A stretch of DNA of 64,000 nucleotides from contig NC_016599.1 of the NCBI RefSeq assembly GCF_000236705.1, forward strand, positions 3,782,001 through 3,846,000, written 5' to 3'. Origin of the DNA: Owenweeksia hongkongensis DSM 17368 (GTDB lineage: Bacteria > Bacteroidota > Bacteroidia > Flavobacteriales > Schleiferiaceae). This document shows, one piece after another, positions 17,783 through 26,638 of this stretch. Numbering within the stretch: the stretch's first letter is position 1; the number at the start of each line of letters is the position of its first letter. A model generated the notes under the pieces. That model made no database searches. It had not been told where the DNA came from and was given only the letters and a program-made list of their open reading frames with translations. Position numbers and translations under genes: made by a program.

Positions 17783-19873
17783 ATGAAAAAGAGATTATTG
17801 TGCATAGCTGCCCTTACAGTGGCACTTGCGTCCTGTAACAAGGATAGACCAACTTCCGAAGCAGTAGGGTTTGGGGGTGTAGATAACATTGAAGACCTAA
17901 AAGTCCCCTCTTCGTTCAATTGGTCCTCTAGCAATGAATTGATGACTGACATTAGTGTTGTTGGAATTGAAGGGATTGCCAAAGGTCAAGTTAGAATTGA
18001 TATTTATGATAAAGATCCTTATGTAGGTGGTGAGATTTTATTTTCAAGTTTCACTAACAATCAAGGTGTGCTAGAGACACCGGTGAAATTAAATTCATCC
18101 CTTAAAGAGGTGGTGGTTGTTGCCAACACTTTGGGTATTGGGGGCAACAGGATAACTGCGAGTGTAACTGGTTCTACGTTAACAGCTCATTTCTCTGGAG
18201 TTCCACAGCCAAGAGTTTTTGATAAAAATTCAGTGGCATCTCATCCTGCCACTCCAGCCACGGCTTTTCCAAATAGCAATGTTTATTACTTGGGAGGTTT
18301 TAATGGAAATGGCGTTCCTTCTAATTTAGAAACGCCAGATGTGATTCCCCAAGCATATCTTGATGATTTAGCTCTTACTCTTCCAGAGAAAAATCATCTT
18401 CCTTGTGACAATGTACGTAAGCACATGCTAAATGACTTGTTTTGTAGTAGCGTTACTACTTCTAAGGATGACGCAGAGGTGTTTGTTACCTTCGTTACTG
18501 AAGGTGCGGGTTATTCTAATGCGCTGGCTTACTATTATTATCCTGCAGGAAATCCTCCAGCAAGTGAGGCGGCAATAGATTCTATATTCGTTATTTTTCC
18601 CAATGCAACTGAAACAGGAGTTAATTTGCATCCTGGAGATAAGGTGAAACTTGGAACTTTTGCGAAAAACACCACGATTGCTTGGGTAGTTTTGGGAAAC
18701 ACATGGAATCAATCGTTGCCAGGCGTGCAGTATGGTCATAAATCTACAAGCGTTTATAGTTTCTTTGGTGATGATAATTTAAATACAGATATGGGAGTTG
18801 AAGATGAAGCACCGGGTGTTTGTGCTGATCCTACTTTCAATAAACATATGTTGTCATTTACAGATAACATTAGTGGAAGTGATGTTCAATTATTTGCTTT
18901 TGAAGATATTGGGTATCCTTATGGGGATTATGATTTTAACGATTGTATATTTTATGCATCTGGAGATTTGATTCCAAGCTGTGCTCCTGAGCTAGGTCTA
19001 CCAGCCGGTGCAGTTGTTGATAGTGATTCAGATGGTATTATTGATCAGTATGATGATGAGCCTAATAATTCCGATGTTGCCTGTCTAATTAATTTTGAAG
19101 GAACTTTGCTTTTTGAAGACTTGTGGCCATCTAAGGGAGACTATGATTTTAATGACAAAGTTGTTGGATATGATATCACTCATGCTATTCACGCAATGGG
19201 TTATGTTCATGAAGTTCGCGCAAATTATGAACTAAGAGCGGCAGGTGCAGGATATAACAATGGTTTTGGTATTAAGCTTTCTGATGATCTGGTTAAGTCG
19301 GATATCACCAGTATTACGGGAAGGTCGTCAACAGGTTCGCACTTGATGGACGGTGATCTTATAACAACTCCGGGTTCAGATTTGGTTATGTACAATTGGG
19401 ATGCTGCAAACGATATAATAGTGCAGAACCTTAACGTTGGAAGTTTTTTCAACACCTTGGTAGGTGGAGGAAAAGGAGACTTTGTTGCTCAGAACATTCT
19501 TATTAGCCTTGCACCAGGAATGGTAGATCCTTGGGAGTTAGGGTTGCCCCCTTACAATACATTCATTTTTGCTAATCAACAGCAGGATGTAGAAATTCAC
19601 TTAGCTAATATGGATAATTCAAGTCTTCATAATACCGCATTATTTGGAACTGGTGATGATGACTCTGATGGAATCACTAGATTTTATAAAACGATTCCAG
19701 CTACCAACTTGCCATGGGCTCTAGATATTCCATCAAACACGTTTGAGTGGCCTCTAGAAAAAGTAGATATTTTGACTGCGTATCCTGAGTTCTCACTATG
19801 GGCTTCTTCAGGTGGTGTTATGAATACCACATGGTATGATAACCCAGCAGCTGGACAAACATATATTCCTTAA
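17783..19873 (+). CDS. LruC-domain / DUF4114-type surface lipoprotein
   Basis: A 696-residue protein with a lipoprotein signal (LLCIAALTVALASC, acylated Cys at residue 18). Two GDYDFND motifs are present: FEDIGYPYGDYDFNDCIF near residue 380 and FEDLWPSKGDYDFNDKVVGYD near 450, the marks of DUF4114 and LruC domains. Between them is an acidic calcium-binding stretch (DSDSDGIIDQYDDEPNN). LruC-domain proteins are outer-membrane lipoproteins of unknown function. It is preceded by a sigma-54-like promoter and followed by a strong terminator, so it is probably transcribed alone. Its position beside the polysaccharide operon with its sigma-54 regulator suggests joint control. Confidence 0.83.
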   Translation: MKKRLLCIAALTVALASCNKDRPTSEAVGFGGVDNIEDLKVPSSFNWSSSNELMTDISVVGIEGIAKGQVRIDIYDKDPYVGGEILFSSFTNNQGVLETPVKLNSSLKEVVVVANTLGIGGNRITASVTGSTLTAHFSGVPQPRVFDKNSVASHPATPATAFPNSNVYYLGGFNGNGVPSNLETPDVIPQAYLDDLALTLPEKNHLPCDNVRKHMLNDLFCSSVTTSKDDAEVFVTFVTEGAGYSNALAYYYYPAGNPPASEAAIDSIFVIFPNATETGVNLHPGDKVKLGTFAKNTTIAWVVLGNTWNQSLPGVQYGHKSTSVYSFFGDDNLNTDMGVEDEAPGVCADPTFNKHMLSFTDNISGSDVQLFAFEDIGYPYGDYDFNDCIFYASGDLIPSCAPELGLPAGAVVDSDSDGIIDQYDDEPNNSDVACLINFEGTLLFEDLWPSKGDYDFNDKVVGYDITHAIHAMGYVHEVRANYELRAAGAGYNNGFGIKLSDDLVKSDITSITGRSSTGSHLMDGDLITTPGSDLVMYNWDAANDIIVQNLNVGSFFNTLVGGGKGDFVAQNILISLAPGMVDPWELGLPPYNTFIFANQQQDVEIHLANMDNSSLHNTALFGTGDDDSDGITRFYKTIPATNLPWALDIPSNTFEWPLEKVDILTAYPEFSLWASSGGVMNTTWYDNPAAGQTYIP

Positions 19874-19893
19874 TTTCAGGGTATTAAGTTCTG

Positions 19894-19929
19894 AAAAGCC
19901 CCGTTATGTTGAACATAGCGGGGCTTTTA
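19894..19929 (+). terminator. Rho-independent terminator after the LruC gene
   Basis: AAAAGCCCCG-TTATGTT-GAACATAGCGGGGCTTTT: a long, nearly perfect stem with A and T tracts on both sides, so it can work in both directions between the plus-strand lipoprotein gene and the minus-strand LOG gene. Confidence 0.9.
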
Positions 19930-20027
19930 GCTTTATCTCTTTTCCTGAAATAAGTTGACTTAATAAGAAGAAGACAATTAAAGGGAAATTTGTGATAGGC
20001 GTAGTATCAGCTGTCAACAGGCCTTGC

Positions 20028-20753
20028 TTAAAAATTAGGCTTTAACATATATCTCTTATAGAAATCCTCAATTACTTGAACAGCTTCATCGGCCGTATCC
20101 ACAATTGTAAAGAGATCAAGATCGGAAGCGCTAATATTGTTTTCTCGTGTAAGTAGGACTTCTTTTACCCAGCCAATAAGGCCTGACCAAAAGCTTGAGT
20201 CTACTAGGACTATAGGGAATCGACTGATCTTAAAGGTTTGAATAAGCGTAATGGCCTCAAATAGTTCATCCAAGGTGCCAAATCCACCGGGCATAACAAT
20301 AAAGCCCTGAGAGTACTTAACAAACATTACTTTTCTAACAAAGAAATAATCAAAATTTAGATTTTTGTCTTGATCAATATATGGATTAGGTTCTTGCTCC
20401 ATTGGGAGTTCAATATTTAAACCCACGGATGTTCCACCTCCACGCTGGGCGCCTTTATTTCCCGCTTCCATCATTCCCGGGCCACCGCCTGTAATTACGC
20501 CATATCCTTTTTGAGTAAGATTAAAAGCGATTTCTTGGGCAAGCTTATATTTGGGATGATCAGACTTTGTGCGGGCAGAACCAAATATGGATACGCAAGG
20601 CCCTATCTTGGCTAGTTTCTCGTAACCATTTACAAACTCAGACATTATTTTGAAAATGGCCCAACTGTCGTTAGATTTTATCTCGCTCCAGTTCTTTCCA
20701 TCCAGTGGATTTTCGGTTGTGTTTTCTTCTGAGTTGTGCTTTTTTTCGCTCAT
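20028..20753 (-). CDS. LOG-family nucleotide phosphoribohydrolase (TIGR00730)
   Basis: A 241-residue protein with the two family signatures: GGGPGMMEAGNKGA near residues 87-100 and PGGFGTLDELFEA near 155-167, which form the nucleotide-binding and catalytic site. LOG proteins cleave ribose-5-phosphate from cytokinin nucleotides or purine nucleotides; the bacterial role is often unknown. SIFGSARTKSDHPKY fits the N-terminal strand. It lies downstream of uvrA on the same strand with 56 bp between them. Confidence 0.92.
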   Translation of the reverse strand: MSEKKHNSEENTTENPLDGKNWSEIKSNDSWAIFKIMSEFVNGYEKLAKIGPCVSIFGSARTKSDHPKYKLAQEIAFNLTQKGYGVITGGGPGMMEAGNKGAQRGGGTSVGLNIELPMEQEPNPYIDQDKNLNFDYFFVRKVMFVKYSQGFIVMPGGFGTLDELFEAITLIQTFKISRFPIVLVDSSFWSGLIGWVKEVLLTRENNISASDLDLFTIVDTADEAVQVIEDFYKRYMLKPNF

Positions 20754-20809
20754 AAACGTGTATTTGGATAACTGTCTAAACTAAGGTTTTGATTGACTCT
20801 TACACCGTG

Positions 20810-23665
20810 TTACGAGTGAACTTTATCAATTTCCATTTTTAGGAATTTTCCAGTATAACTGTTTTTACTTTTCAAAATTTGCTCAGGTGTACCTTCAAAT
20901 ACGATATTTCCTCCAGCTTCACCACCTTCAGGGCCCACATCAATAATATGGTCAGCTAATTTGATTACATCCATATTATGCTCAATAATCACTACCGAGT
21001 TCCCTTTATTAACTAACCTATCGATTACATCCATGAGTATACGAACGTCTTCAAAGTGCAACCCTGTAGTAGGTTCATCAAGGATATACATTGTCTTTCC
21101 AGTATCGCGCTTACTGAGTTCAGTGGCCAGTTTTACGCGCTGAGCTTCACCTCCAGAAAGCGTTGTGGATTGTTGTCCCAAAGTGATGTAACCAAGTCCT
21201 ACATCTCGCAAAGTTTTCACTTTGTTAAAAATCTTGGGGATGCTTTGAAAGAATTCTACGGCATTATTGACACTCATATCAAGGACATCTGCAATAGATT
21301 TACCCTTGTAACGAATCTCTAATGTTTCTCTATTGAATCGTTTCCCTTGACAGGTTTCACAAGGTACATATACATCTGGAAGAAAGTTCATTTCGATTAC
21401 TCTGATTCCAGCACCTTCACAAGTTTCACAGCGACCTCCTTTTACATTAAAGCTGAATCGGCCTGGTTTGTAAGCGCGAACCTTTGACTCAGGTAAATTG
21501 GCAAACAAATCCCGGATATAAGAAAGTACACCTGTATAGGTTGCTGGATTTGATCTGGGAGTTCTACCAATTGGCGACTGATCAATGTCTATTACCTTAT
21601 CAATTTTATCAAGACCGGTTATGCTTTTATGTTCAAGCGGCTTTTTTACAGAATTATAAAAGTGCGCACTTAAGGTAGGGTAAAGGGTTTCATTGATCAG
21701 TGTTGATTTCCCGCTACCAGATACACCAGTCACCACCACAAGCTTTCCTAATGGCACCTTAACAGAAACATTTTTTAAGTTATTTCCTTTGGCTCCTTTA
21801 AGAGTAATGAATTCACCATTTCCTTCTCTTCGGGTTTCAGGGATGGCGATTTCTTTTTCTCCGTTCATATATTGAGCCGTAAGACTATGGCTGTTCAGAA
21901 TATCTTGAAGCGTGCCTGCAGCTACTACATTTCCACCTCTGCGGCCGGCATGTGGGCCAATATCCAATATGTAGTCGGCTTGCTCTATCATGTCTCGGTC
22001 ATGCTCCACCACAATTACAGAGTTTCCTACATCACGAAGTTCCATTAAGGATTCAATCAACTTGTGATTGTCTCTTTGATGAAGGCCAATACTGGGTTCA
22101 TCAAGAATATAAAGCACATTTACAAGCTGTGAGCCTATTTGAGTAGCCAGTCTTATACGTTGAGCTTCACCACCAGAAAGGGATTTTGCTGGACGATTTA
22201 AGCTCAAATAATTTAATCCAACATTAAGCAGAAACGAAACCCTGGTTCTTAGTTCCTTTAAAATTTCGGTAGCAATTTGCTTTTGATTTTCACTAAGCTC
22301 AGGCTCAATGTTTTCAAGCCAATTTTGTAGGGAGCCTAAGCTCATACCCGCTAAATCAGAGATGTTTTTGTCTCCAATTTTAAAATGTCGGGATTCAATT
22401 TTAAGTCGTTCACCATGACATTGGTCACATGGCACTTTATTCATAAACCCTTCAGCCCAGCGTTTTATGGATTTGCTTTTAGCCTCTTCGTTTTGATTTA
22501 AAATAAAGTTGATAATCCCTTCGAAATTGATGCTATACTTTCGGGTTATACCCAAATTTTTGTTCTCTACTTCAAAAGCTTCGTCCGATCCATGGAGTAT
22601 AACATCCATTCCCTTTTTGGGAATGTCCTTTATTGGAGTTGTGATGTCAAAACCATACTTATCTCCAATAATTTCTAATTGATTGAAAATCCAAGTCTTT
22701 TTATAATCGCCAAGTGGAGTAAGTCCTCCTTTCCGAATACTTTTTGTTGGGTCTGGAATAACTTTGTCCATGTCAATTTCTGACACTTCCCCTAGGCCAT
22801 TGCATTTTGGACAAGCTCCTTTTGGAGAATTGAAAGAAAAGGTATTAGGCTCTGGCTCTGGGTAAGAAATACCCGTAGAAGGACACATCAGATTGCGGCT
22901 AAAAAAGCGTGGCTTTTCTTGTCCATGCTCCACCACCATTATTATTCCATGACCTTGCTGCATTGCAACAGTTATCGACTCGCGAAGTCTCTTATCATTC
23001 GAGTCATTTTCTACCTTCAATCGATCAACCACTACTTCAATGTCGTGTGTTTTGTATCGATCCAAGCGCATGCCCTTGGTTACGTCCACGATTTCACCAT
23101 CAATGCGGGCTTTTACAAAACCTTGTTTTAGAATACTGTCAAATAGCTCACGGTAGTGCCCTTTACGGGAACGTACTAATGGGGCTAAAATATTTATCCG
23201 TTTACCAGCAAATTGCTCAATGATAAGCTCACGGATTTTGTCATCAGTATAGCTCACCATTTTCTCCCCAGTATTATAGCTATAAGCTACTGACCCACGA
23301 GCGTAAAGAAGACGGAGGAAATCATAAATCTCAGTAACAGTGCCTACAGTGGAGCGCGGGTTTTTACTGGTAGTTTTTTGCTCAATGGAAATCACTGGGC
23401 TCAAGCCATTGATTTTGTCCACATCGGGACGCTCCAGGCTTCCCAAAAATTGACGTGCGTAGGCGGAAAAAGTTTCAATATACCTTCTCTGTCCTTCGGC
23501 ATAAATGGTGTCAAAGGCAAGAGATGATTTACCACTTCCACTTAACCCTGTAATTACCACTAGCTCGTTGCGCGGTATAACAACATCAATGTTTTTAAGA
23601 TTGTGAACGCGAGCTCCGTAAACTTCAATTTGGTCTTTTTCGCTCACTGGGTGGTTTTGTGTCAT
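20810..23665 (-). CDS. uvrA: Excinuclease ABC subunit A
   Basis: A complete UvrA, DNA-damage sensor of nucleotide excision repair. It has two ABC ATPase modules with Walker A loops ([20 protein letters not shown] and [17 protein letters not shown]), two LSGGEAQR signatures and two zinc modules ([10 protein letters not shown] region; CETCEGAG...CETCQGKR). I use the ATG at 23665 (951 residues, [27 protein letters not shown]); an upstream in-frame start at 23707 would add 14 residues without family support. No sign of damage. Confidence 0.97.
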   Translation of the reverse strand: MTQNHPVSEKDQIEVYGARVHNLKNIDVVIPRNELVVITGLSGSGKSSLAFDTIYAEGQRRYIETFSAYARQFLGSLERPDVDKINGLSPVISIEQKTTSKNPRSTVGTVTEIYDFLRLLYARGSVAYSYNTGEKMVSYTDDKIRELIIEQFAGKRINILAPLVRSRKGHYRELFDSILKQGFVKARIDGEIVDVTKGMRLDRYKTHDIEVVVDRLKVENDSNDKRLRESITVAMQQGHGIIMVVEHGQEKPRFFSRNLMCPSTGISYPEPEPNTFSFNSPKGACPKCNGLGEVSEIDMDKVIPDPTKSIRKGGLTPLGDYKKTWIFNQLEIIGDKYGFDITTPIKDIPKKGMDVILHGSDEAFEVENKNLGITRKYSINFEGIINFILNQNEEAKSKSIKRWAEGFMNKVPCDQCHGERLKIESRHFKIGDKNISDLAGMSLGSLQNWLENIEPELSENQKQIATEILKELRTRVSFLLNVGLNYLSLNRPAKSLSGGEAQRIRLATQIGSQLVNVLYILDEPSIGLHQRDNHKLIESLMELRDVGNSVIVVEHDRDMIEQADYILDIGPHAGRRGGNVVAAGTLQDILNSHSLTAQYMNGEKEIAIPETRREGNGEFITLKGAKGNNLKNVSVKVPLGKLVVVTGVSGSGKSTLINETLYPTLSAHFYNSVKKPLEHKSITGLDKIDKVIDIDQSPIGRTPRSNPATYTGVLSYIRDLFANLPESKVRAYKPGRFSFNVKGGRCETCEGAGIRVIEMNFLPDVYVPCETCQGKRFNRETLEIRYKGKSIADVLDMSVNNAVEFFQSIPKIFNKVKTLRDVGLGYITLGQQSTTLSGGEAQRVKLATELSKRDTGKTMYILDEPTTGLHFEDVRILMDVIDRLVNKGNSVVIIEHNMDVIKLADHIIDVGPEGGEAGGNIVFEGTPEQILKSKNSYTGKFLKMEIDKVHS

Positions 23666-23792
23666 GGAGAGTAAAAATTCAGGGTGCAAATTTACCAATT
23701 TAGCCACAGCTAATCAGTGATATGCATAGATGAATTTGATGACTTGTTGTGAAGCCATCTAAGCTCTATAAAACTGGAAAGCCAAATGCTTT

Positions 23793-24812
23793 TTACAAAG
23801 AGTCTGTTACTGCTCCAGTGGTATCTGAAATAGGAGGGACAGAGGAAGAGTCAAGATCAATGCTTGGGTCCATAGGCTCACTATCTACCAAGGAGAAATG
23901 CCCTTCTTTAGGAATTTGAATTTCGTACACTTTTCCGGATTTGTTAGGAAGATAGTCGTATCGCAACCATGGATTATGATATTTCAAAATACGATAGTTA
24001 ATACCCAGTTTGTGGGAAAACTTCCCAAAGTTACTTACTGAGCTATCTACCTTTACCACATAAGTTGGTATCGGTTGGTAAAGATCTTTCTCACGGAAGT
24101 GGAAACCATATTTCTCAGGATTGCTCATTATTTCTTTAGCCGCAAGAATCCGAAATATATATCTGGCTGTTTCACTATTAAGTGTTAAGCCGTAATATCC
24201 TTTAGCTTCTTGTCTTTCCAATTGCTTTTTTACACCATTGATACCCATGTTATATGATGCAGCTGCCAGTGTCCAGGTTCCTAATTCCTTTTTGGCTTCT
24301 TTTAAATATTTACAAGCTACTTCAGTAGATTTTACTACATCATATCGTTCATCTACTTCCTTATTTATTTCCAGGCCAAAGTCTTTTCCTGTGCCCTCCA
24401 TTATTTGCCAAAACCCTGTGGCACCAACTGGCGAGACTACATTGGTGAGTCCGCTTTCAATTAAGGATAAATACTTAAAGTCGTCTGGTACACCATTCTT
24501 TTTTAAGATGGGTTCAATTATTTCGAAATAGCGATTAGAGCGCTTATAAAAAAGCATGGTTTGACTTTGCCAATAGGTGTTTACCAGCATTTCTCTGTCA
24601 AATCGCTCATAGATTTCGGGATCTTCAAAAGGGATTTCTTCTCCAGCAAAGGTGATGTCTTCAGGTAGGCTTAAAGCATATATGCCGTATTTTTCATTAA
24701 AAACCATCCTGAAATTATCATCAGTCATTCCATCATAGGTGTAGTAAGTAAGAAAACTTGCTCCACTTATAAGTGTGATGATTAAAGCTGCTTTGCGGAA
24801 ATAGGTGTTCAT
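23793..24812 (-). CDS. Membrane-anchored lytic transglycosylase (MltD-like, SLT domain)
   Basis: A 339-residue protein with an N-terminal membrane or signal segment (AALIITLISGASFLTYYTY). The SLT domain has the catalytic Glu in YLSLIESGLTNVVSPVGATGFWQIM (~residues 115-140), then AAASYNMGINGVKK and ARYIFRILAAKEIM. The C-terminal region looks like a single degenerate LysM-like segment. It cleaves peptidoglycan between MurNAc and GlcNAc with anhydro-bond formation. Its start overlaps the rfbC stop by 4 bp, so the two share a transcript. Confidence 0.9.
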   Translation of the reverse strand: MNTYFRKAALIITLISGASFLTYYTYDGMTDDNFRMVFNEKYGIYALSLPEDITFAGEEIPFEDPEIYERFDREMLVNTYWQSQTMLFYKRSNRYFEIIEPILKKNGVPDDFKYLSLIESGLTNVVSPVGATGFWQIMEGTGKDFGLEINKEVDERYDVVKSTEVACKYLKEAKKELGTWTLAAASYNMGINGVKKQLERQEAKGYYGLTLNSETARYIFRILAAKEIMSNPEKYGFHFREKDLYQPIPTYVVKVDSSVSNFGKFSHKLGINYRILKYHNPWLRYDYLPNKSGKVYEIQIPKEGHFSLVDSEPMDPSIDLDSSSVPPISDTTGAVTDSL

Positions 24813-25360
24813 ATAAACTGAAACTGAGATTTTAATTTGTCAAATGCAGGTGCTTCCTGATCTTTTTCTGAAACCAATGGAGAGTCAATGTTCCAGTTGA
24901 TGTTGAGTTGAGGATCATTCCACAATACTGCACCTTCGCTTTCTTTATTGTAAAGCGCTGTGCATTTGTATGCAAAAATCGTGTCATCTTTTAAAGTTAA
25001 GAACCCATGAGCAAAACCCGGAGGAACCCAAAACATCTTTTTGTTTTCGCCCGTAAGTTCTACTTTGTGATGCTGGCCATAAGTAGGAGAGCCAACTCTA
25101 ATGTCAAGAGCTACATCTAACACTGCTCCAGCTATTACTCTGACTAATTTGCCCTGTGCATGAGGTGGGTTTTGGAAATGCAATCCGCGAAGAACTCCTT
25201 TTGATGAAAGGGATTGATTGTCTTGCACAAACTCTACTGTGATACCTGCTTTATGGAAAGCATCTTTATTATATGATTCATAAAAATAGCCACGATCATC
25301 ACCAAAAATGGTGGGCTCAATTTCCAATAATCCTGGAATAGGGGTTTCAATAATCTTCAT
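24809..25360 (-). CDS. rfbC: dTDP-4-dehydrorhamnose 3,5-epimerase
   Basis: About 183 residues from the ATG at 25360 (MKIIETPIPGLLEIEPTIFGDDRGYFYESYN), the usual family start; an in-frame start at 25408 would add 16 hydrophobic residues. Cupin-fold motifs are clear: FVQDNQSLSSKGVLRGLHFQ with the catalytic His region, and FWVPPGFAHGFLTL. It makes dTDP-4-keto-L-rhamnose, the third step of dTDP-rhamnose synthesis. The other rfb genes are not in the window. Rhamnose would feed the surface polysaccharide. Confidence 0.95.
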   Translation of the reverse strand: MKIIETPIPGLLEIEPTIFGDDRGYFYESYNKDAFHKAGITVEFVQDNQSLSSKGVLRGLHFQNPPHAQGKLVRVIAGAVLDVALDIRVGSPTYGQHHKVELTGENKKMFWVPPGFAHGFLTLKDDTIFAYKCTALYNKESEGAVLWNDPQLNINWNIDSPLVSEKDQEAPAFDKLKSQFQFI

Positions 25361-25465
25361 AGCGCGAATGTACATATCCACTGTTGAAAACAAGAATGTT
25401 AACATCACTAAACTTTTTTCACAACTTGCTTTTTATCACTTTTGCGAGGTATTATATAATTTACA

Positions 25466-26560
25466 ATGAAAGTAAACTTTATCTCTCTGGCATTTGCTCT
25501 AGTGGTTTTAGCAACATGTTCTTCTTTTATCAATAAAGATGAATACCAAAAACCCAAAAACATAATAATAATGATTGGTGACGGAATGGGCCTAAGCCAG
25601 ATGTCGGCAGCATATTATTATGGAGATAAGGAGCCAAATTTTTCGCGCTTTCCAATTGTGGGTCTAAGTCGTACCTCTTCCAGTTCAGATAAGATAACAG
25701 ATTCGGCAGCAGGAGCCACTGCAATATCAGCAGGGAAAAAAACCTACAATGGAGCTATTGGACTTGATGAGGATAAAAAGTGCGTGGAAACTTTGTTAGA
25801 GTATTTCTCTAAGGAAGGAAAAAGCACAGGTTTGGTGGCTACATCATCGATTACTCACGCCACTCCGGCCTCATTTTTCGCACATGAGAAATCAAGGAAT
25901 AGTGCTTCTAGTATTGCTAAACAAATGTTGGAATCACCAGTGGATTTCTTTGCAGGTGGAGGACTTAAATATTTTCAAAAAGGGAGCTTAATTCAGGATT
26001 TGGAAGAAAAAGGTTTTACCATCAATACTACCGAATTGGATAAAAAAGCTCCAAAAATTGAAGGAGGAAGATTGGGATATATTTTGGCTGATGATGGAAT
26101 GCCAAAAATGATAGAAGGGCGTGGGGAGTATTTGAAAAATGCCAGCGAGTTAGCTATTGATTTTTTGAAGGATGATGAAGATGGCTTCTTCATGATGATT
26201 GAAGGATCGCAGATTGATTGGGGTGGCCATGCCAATAATTCTAAATATGTAATTTCAGAAGTGCTTGATTTTGATCAGACGGTGGGAGCCGTTTTAGACT
26301 TTGCTCGTAAGGATGGGAAAACTTTGGTGATAGTTACTGCAGATCATGAAACCGGAGGTTTTACGCTTGCTGCTGAAGAAAAGAAAGTTCCTTTTCAAGG
26401 AACAAAGCGTGACTATAACTCTATTGCTCCAAGGTTTTCTACAGGAGGGCATAGCGCAGCAATGGTACCTGTTTTAGCTTATGGGCCAGGAGCGGAAAAG
26501 TTTGCGGGTATTTATGAAAACACCGAGATACACGCTAAAATTTTAGAATTGGTAAAATAG
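25466..26560 (+). CDS. Alkaline phosphatase (PhoA superfamily), lipoprotein
   Basis: A 364-residue protein with a lipoprotein-type signal (ALVVLATC, Cys at residue 18). Metal-binding and catalytic motifs are IIIMIGDGMGLSQM near residue 34, the nucleophile in KITDSAAGATAISAGKK, MIEGSQIDWGGHANN, and VTADHETGG. It hydrolyses phosphomonoesters outside the cytoplasm and supplies phosphate. It is smaller than E. coli PhoA and lacks its inserts. No obvious Pho box was recognised. Confidence 0.93.
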   Translation: MKVNFISLAFALVVLATCSSFINKDEYQKPKNIIIMIGDGMGLSQMSAAYYYGDKEPNFSRFPIVGLSRTSSSSDKITDSAAGATAISAGKKTYNGAIGLDEDKKCVETLLEYFSKEGKSTGLVATSSITHATPASFFAHEKSRNSASSIAKQMLESPVDFFAGGGLKYFQKGSLIQDLEEKGFTINTTELDKKAPKIEGGRLGYILADDGMPKMIEGRGEYLKNASELAIDFLKDDEDGFFMMIEGSQIDWGGHANNSKYVISEVLDFDQTVGAVLDFARKDGKTLVIVTADHETGGFTLAAEEKKVPFQGTKRDYNSIAPRFSTGGHSAAMVPVLAYGPGAEKFAGIYENTEIHAKILELVK

Positions 26561-26584
26561 ATTTGAAATCTATTATAAAGCATA

Positions 26585-26618
26585 AAAAAGCCGGAATACA
26601 GAGATGCATTCCGGCTTT
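26585..26618. terminator. Bidirectional terminator between phosphatase and recQ
   Basis: AAAAAGCCGGAAT, loop ACAGAGATGC, ATTCCGGCTTT: an 11-bp stem with an A tract before and T-rich sequence after, placed between convergent genes. Confidence 0.85.
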
Positions 26619-26638
26619 GTATTTTATTAAGTAACTTT

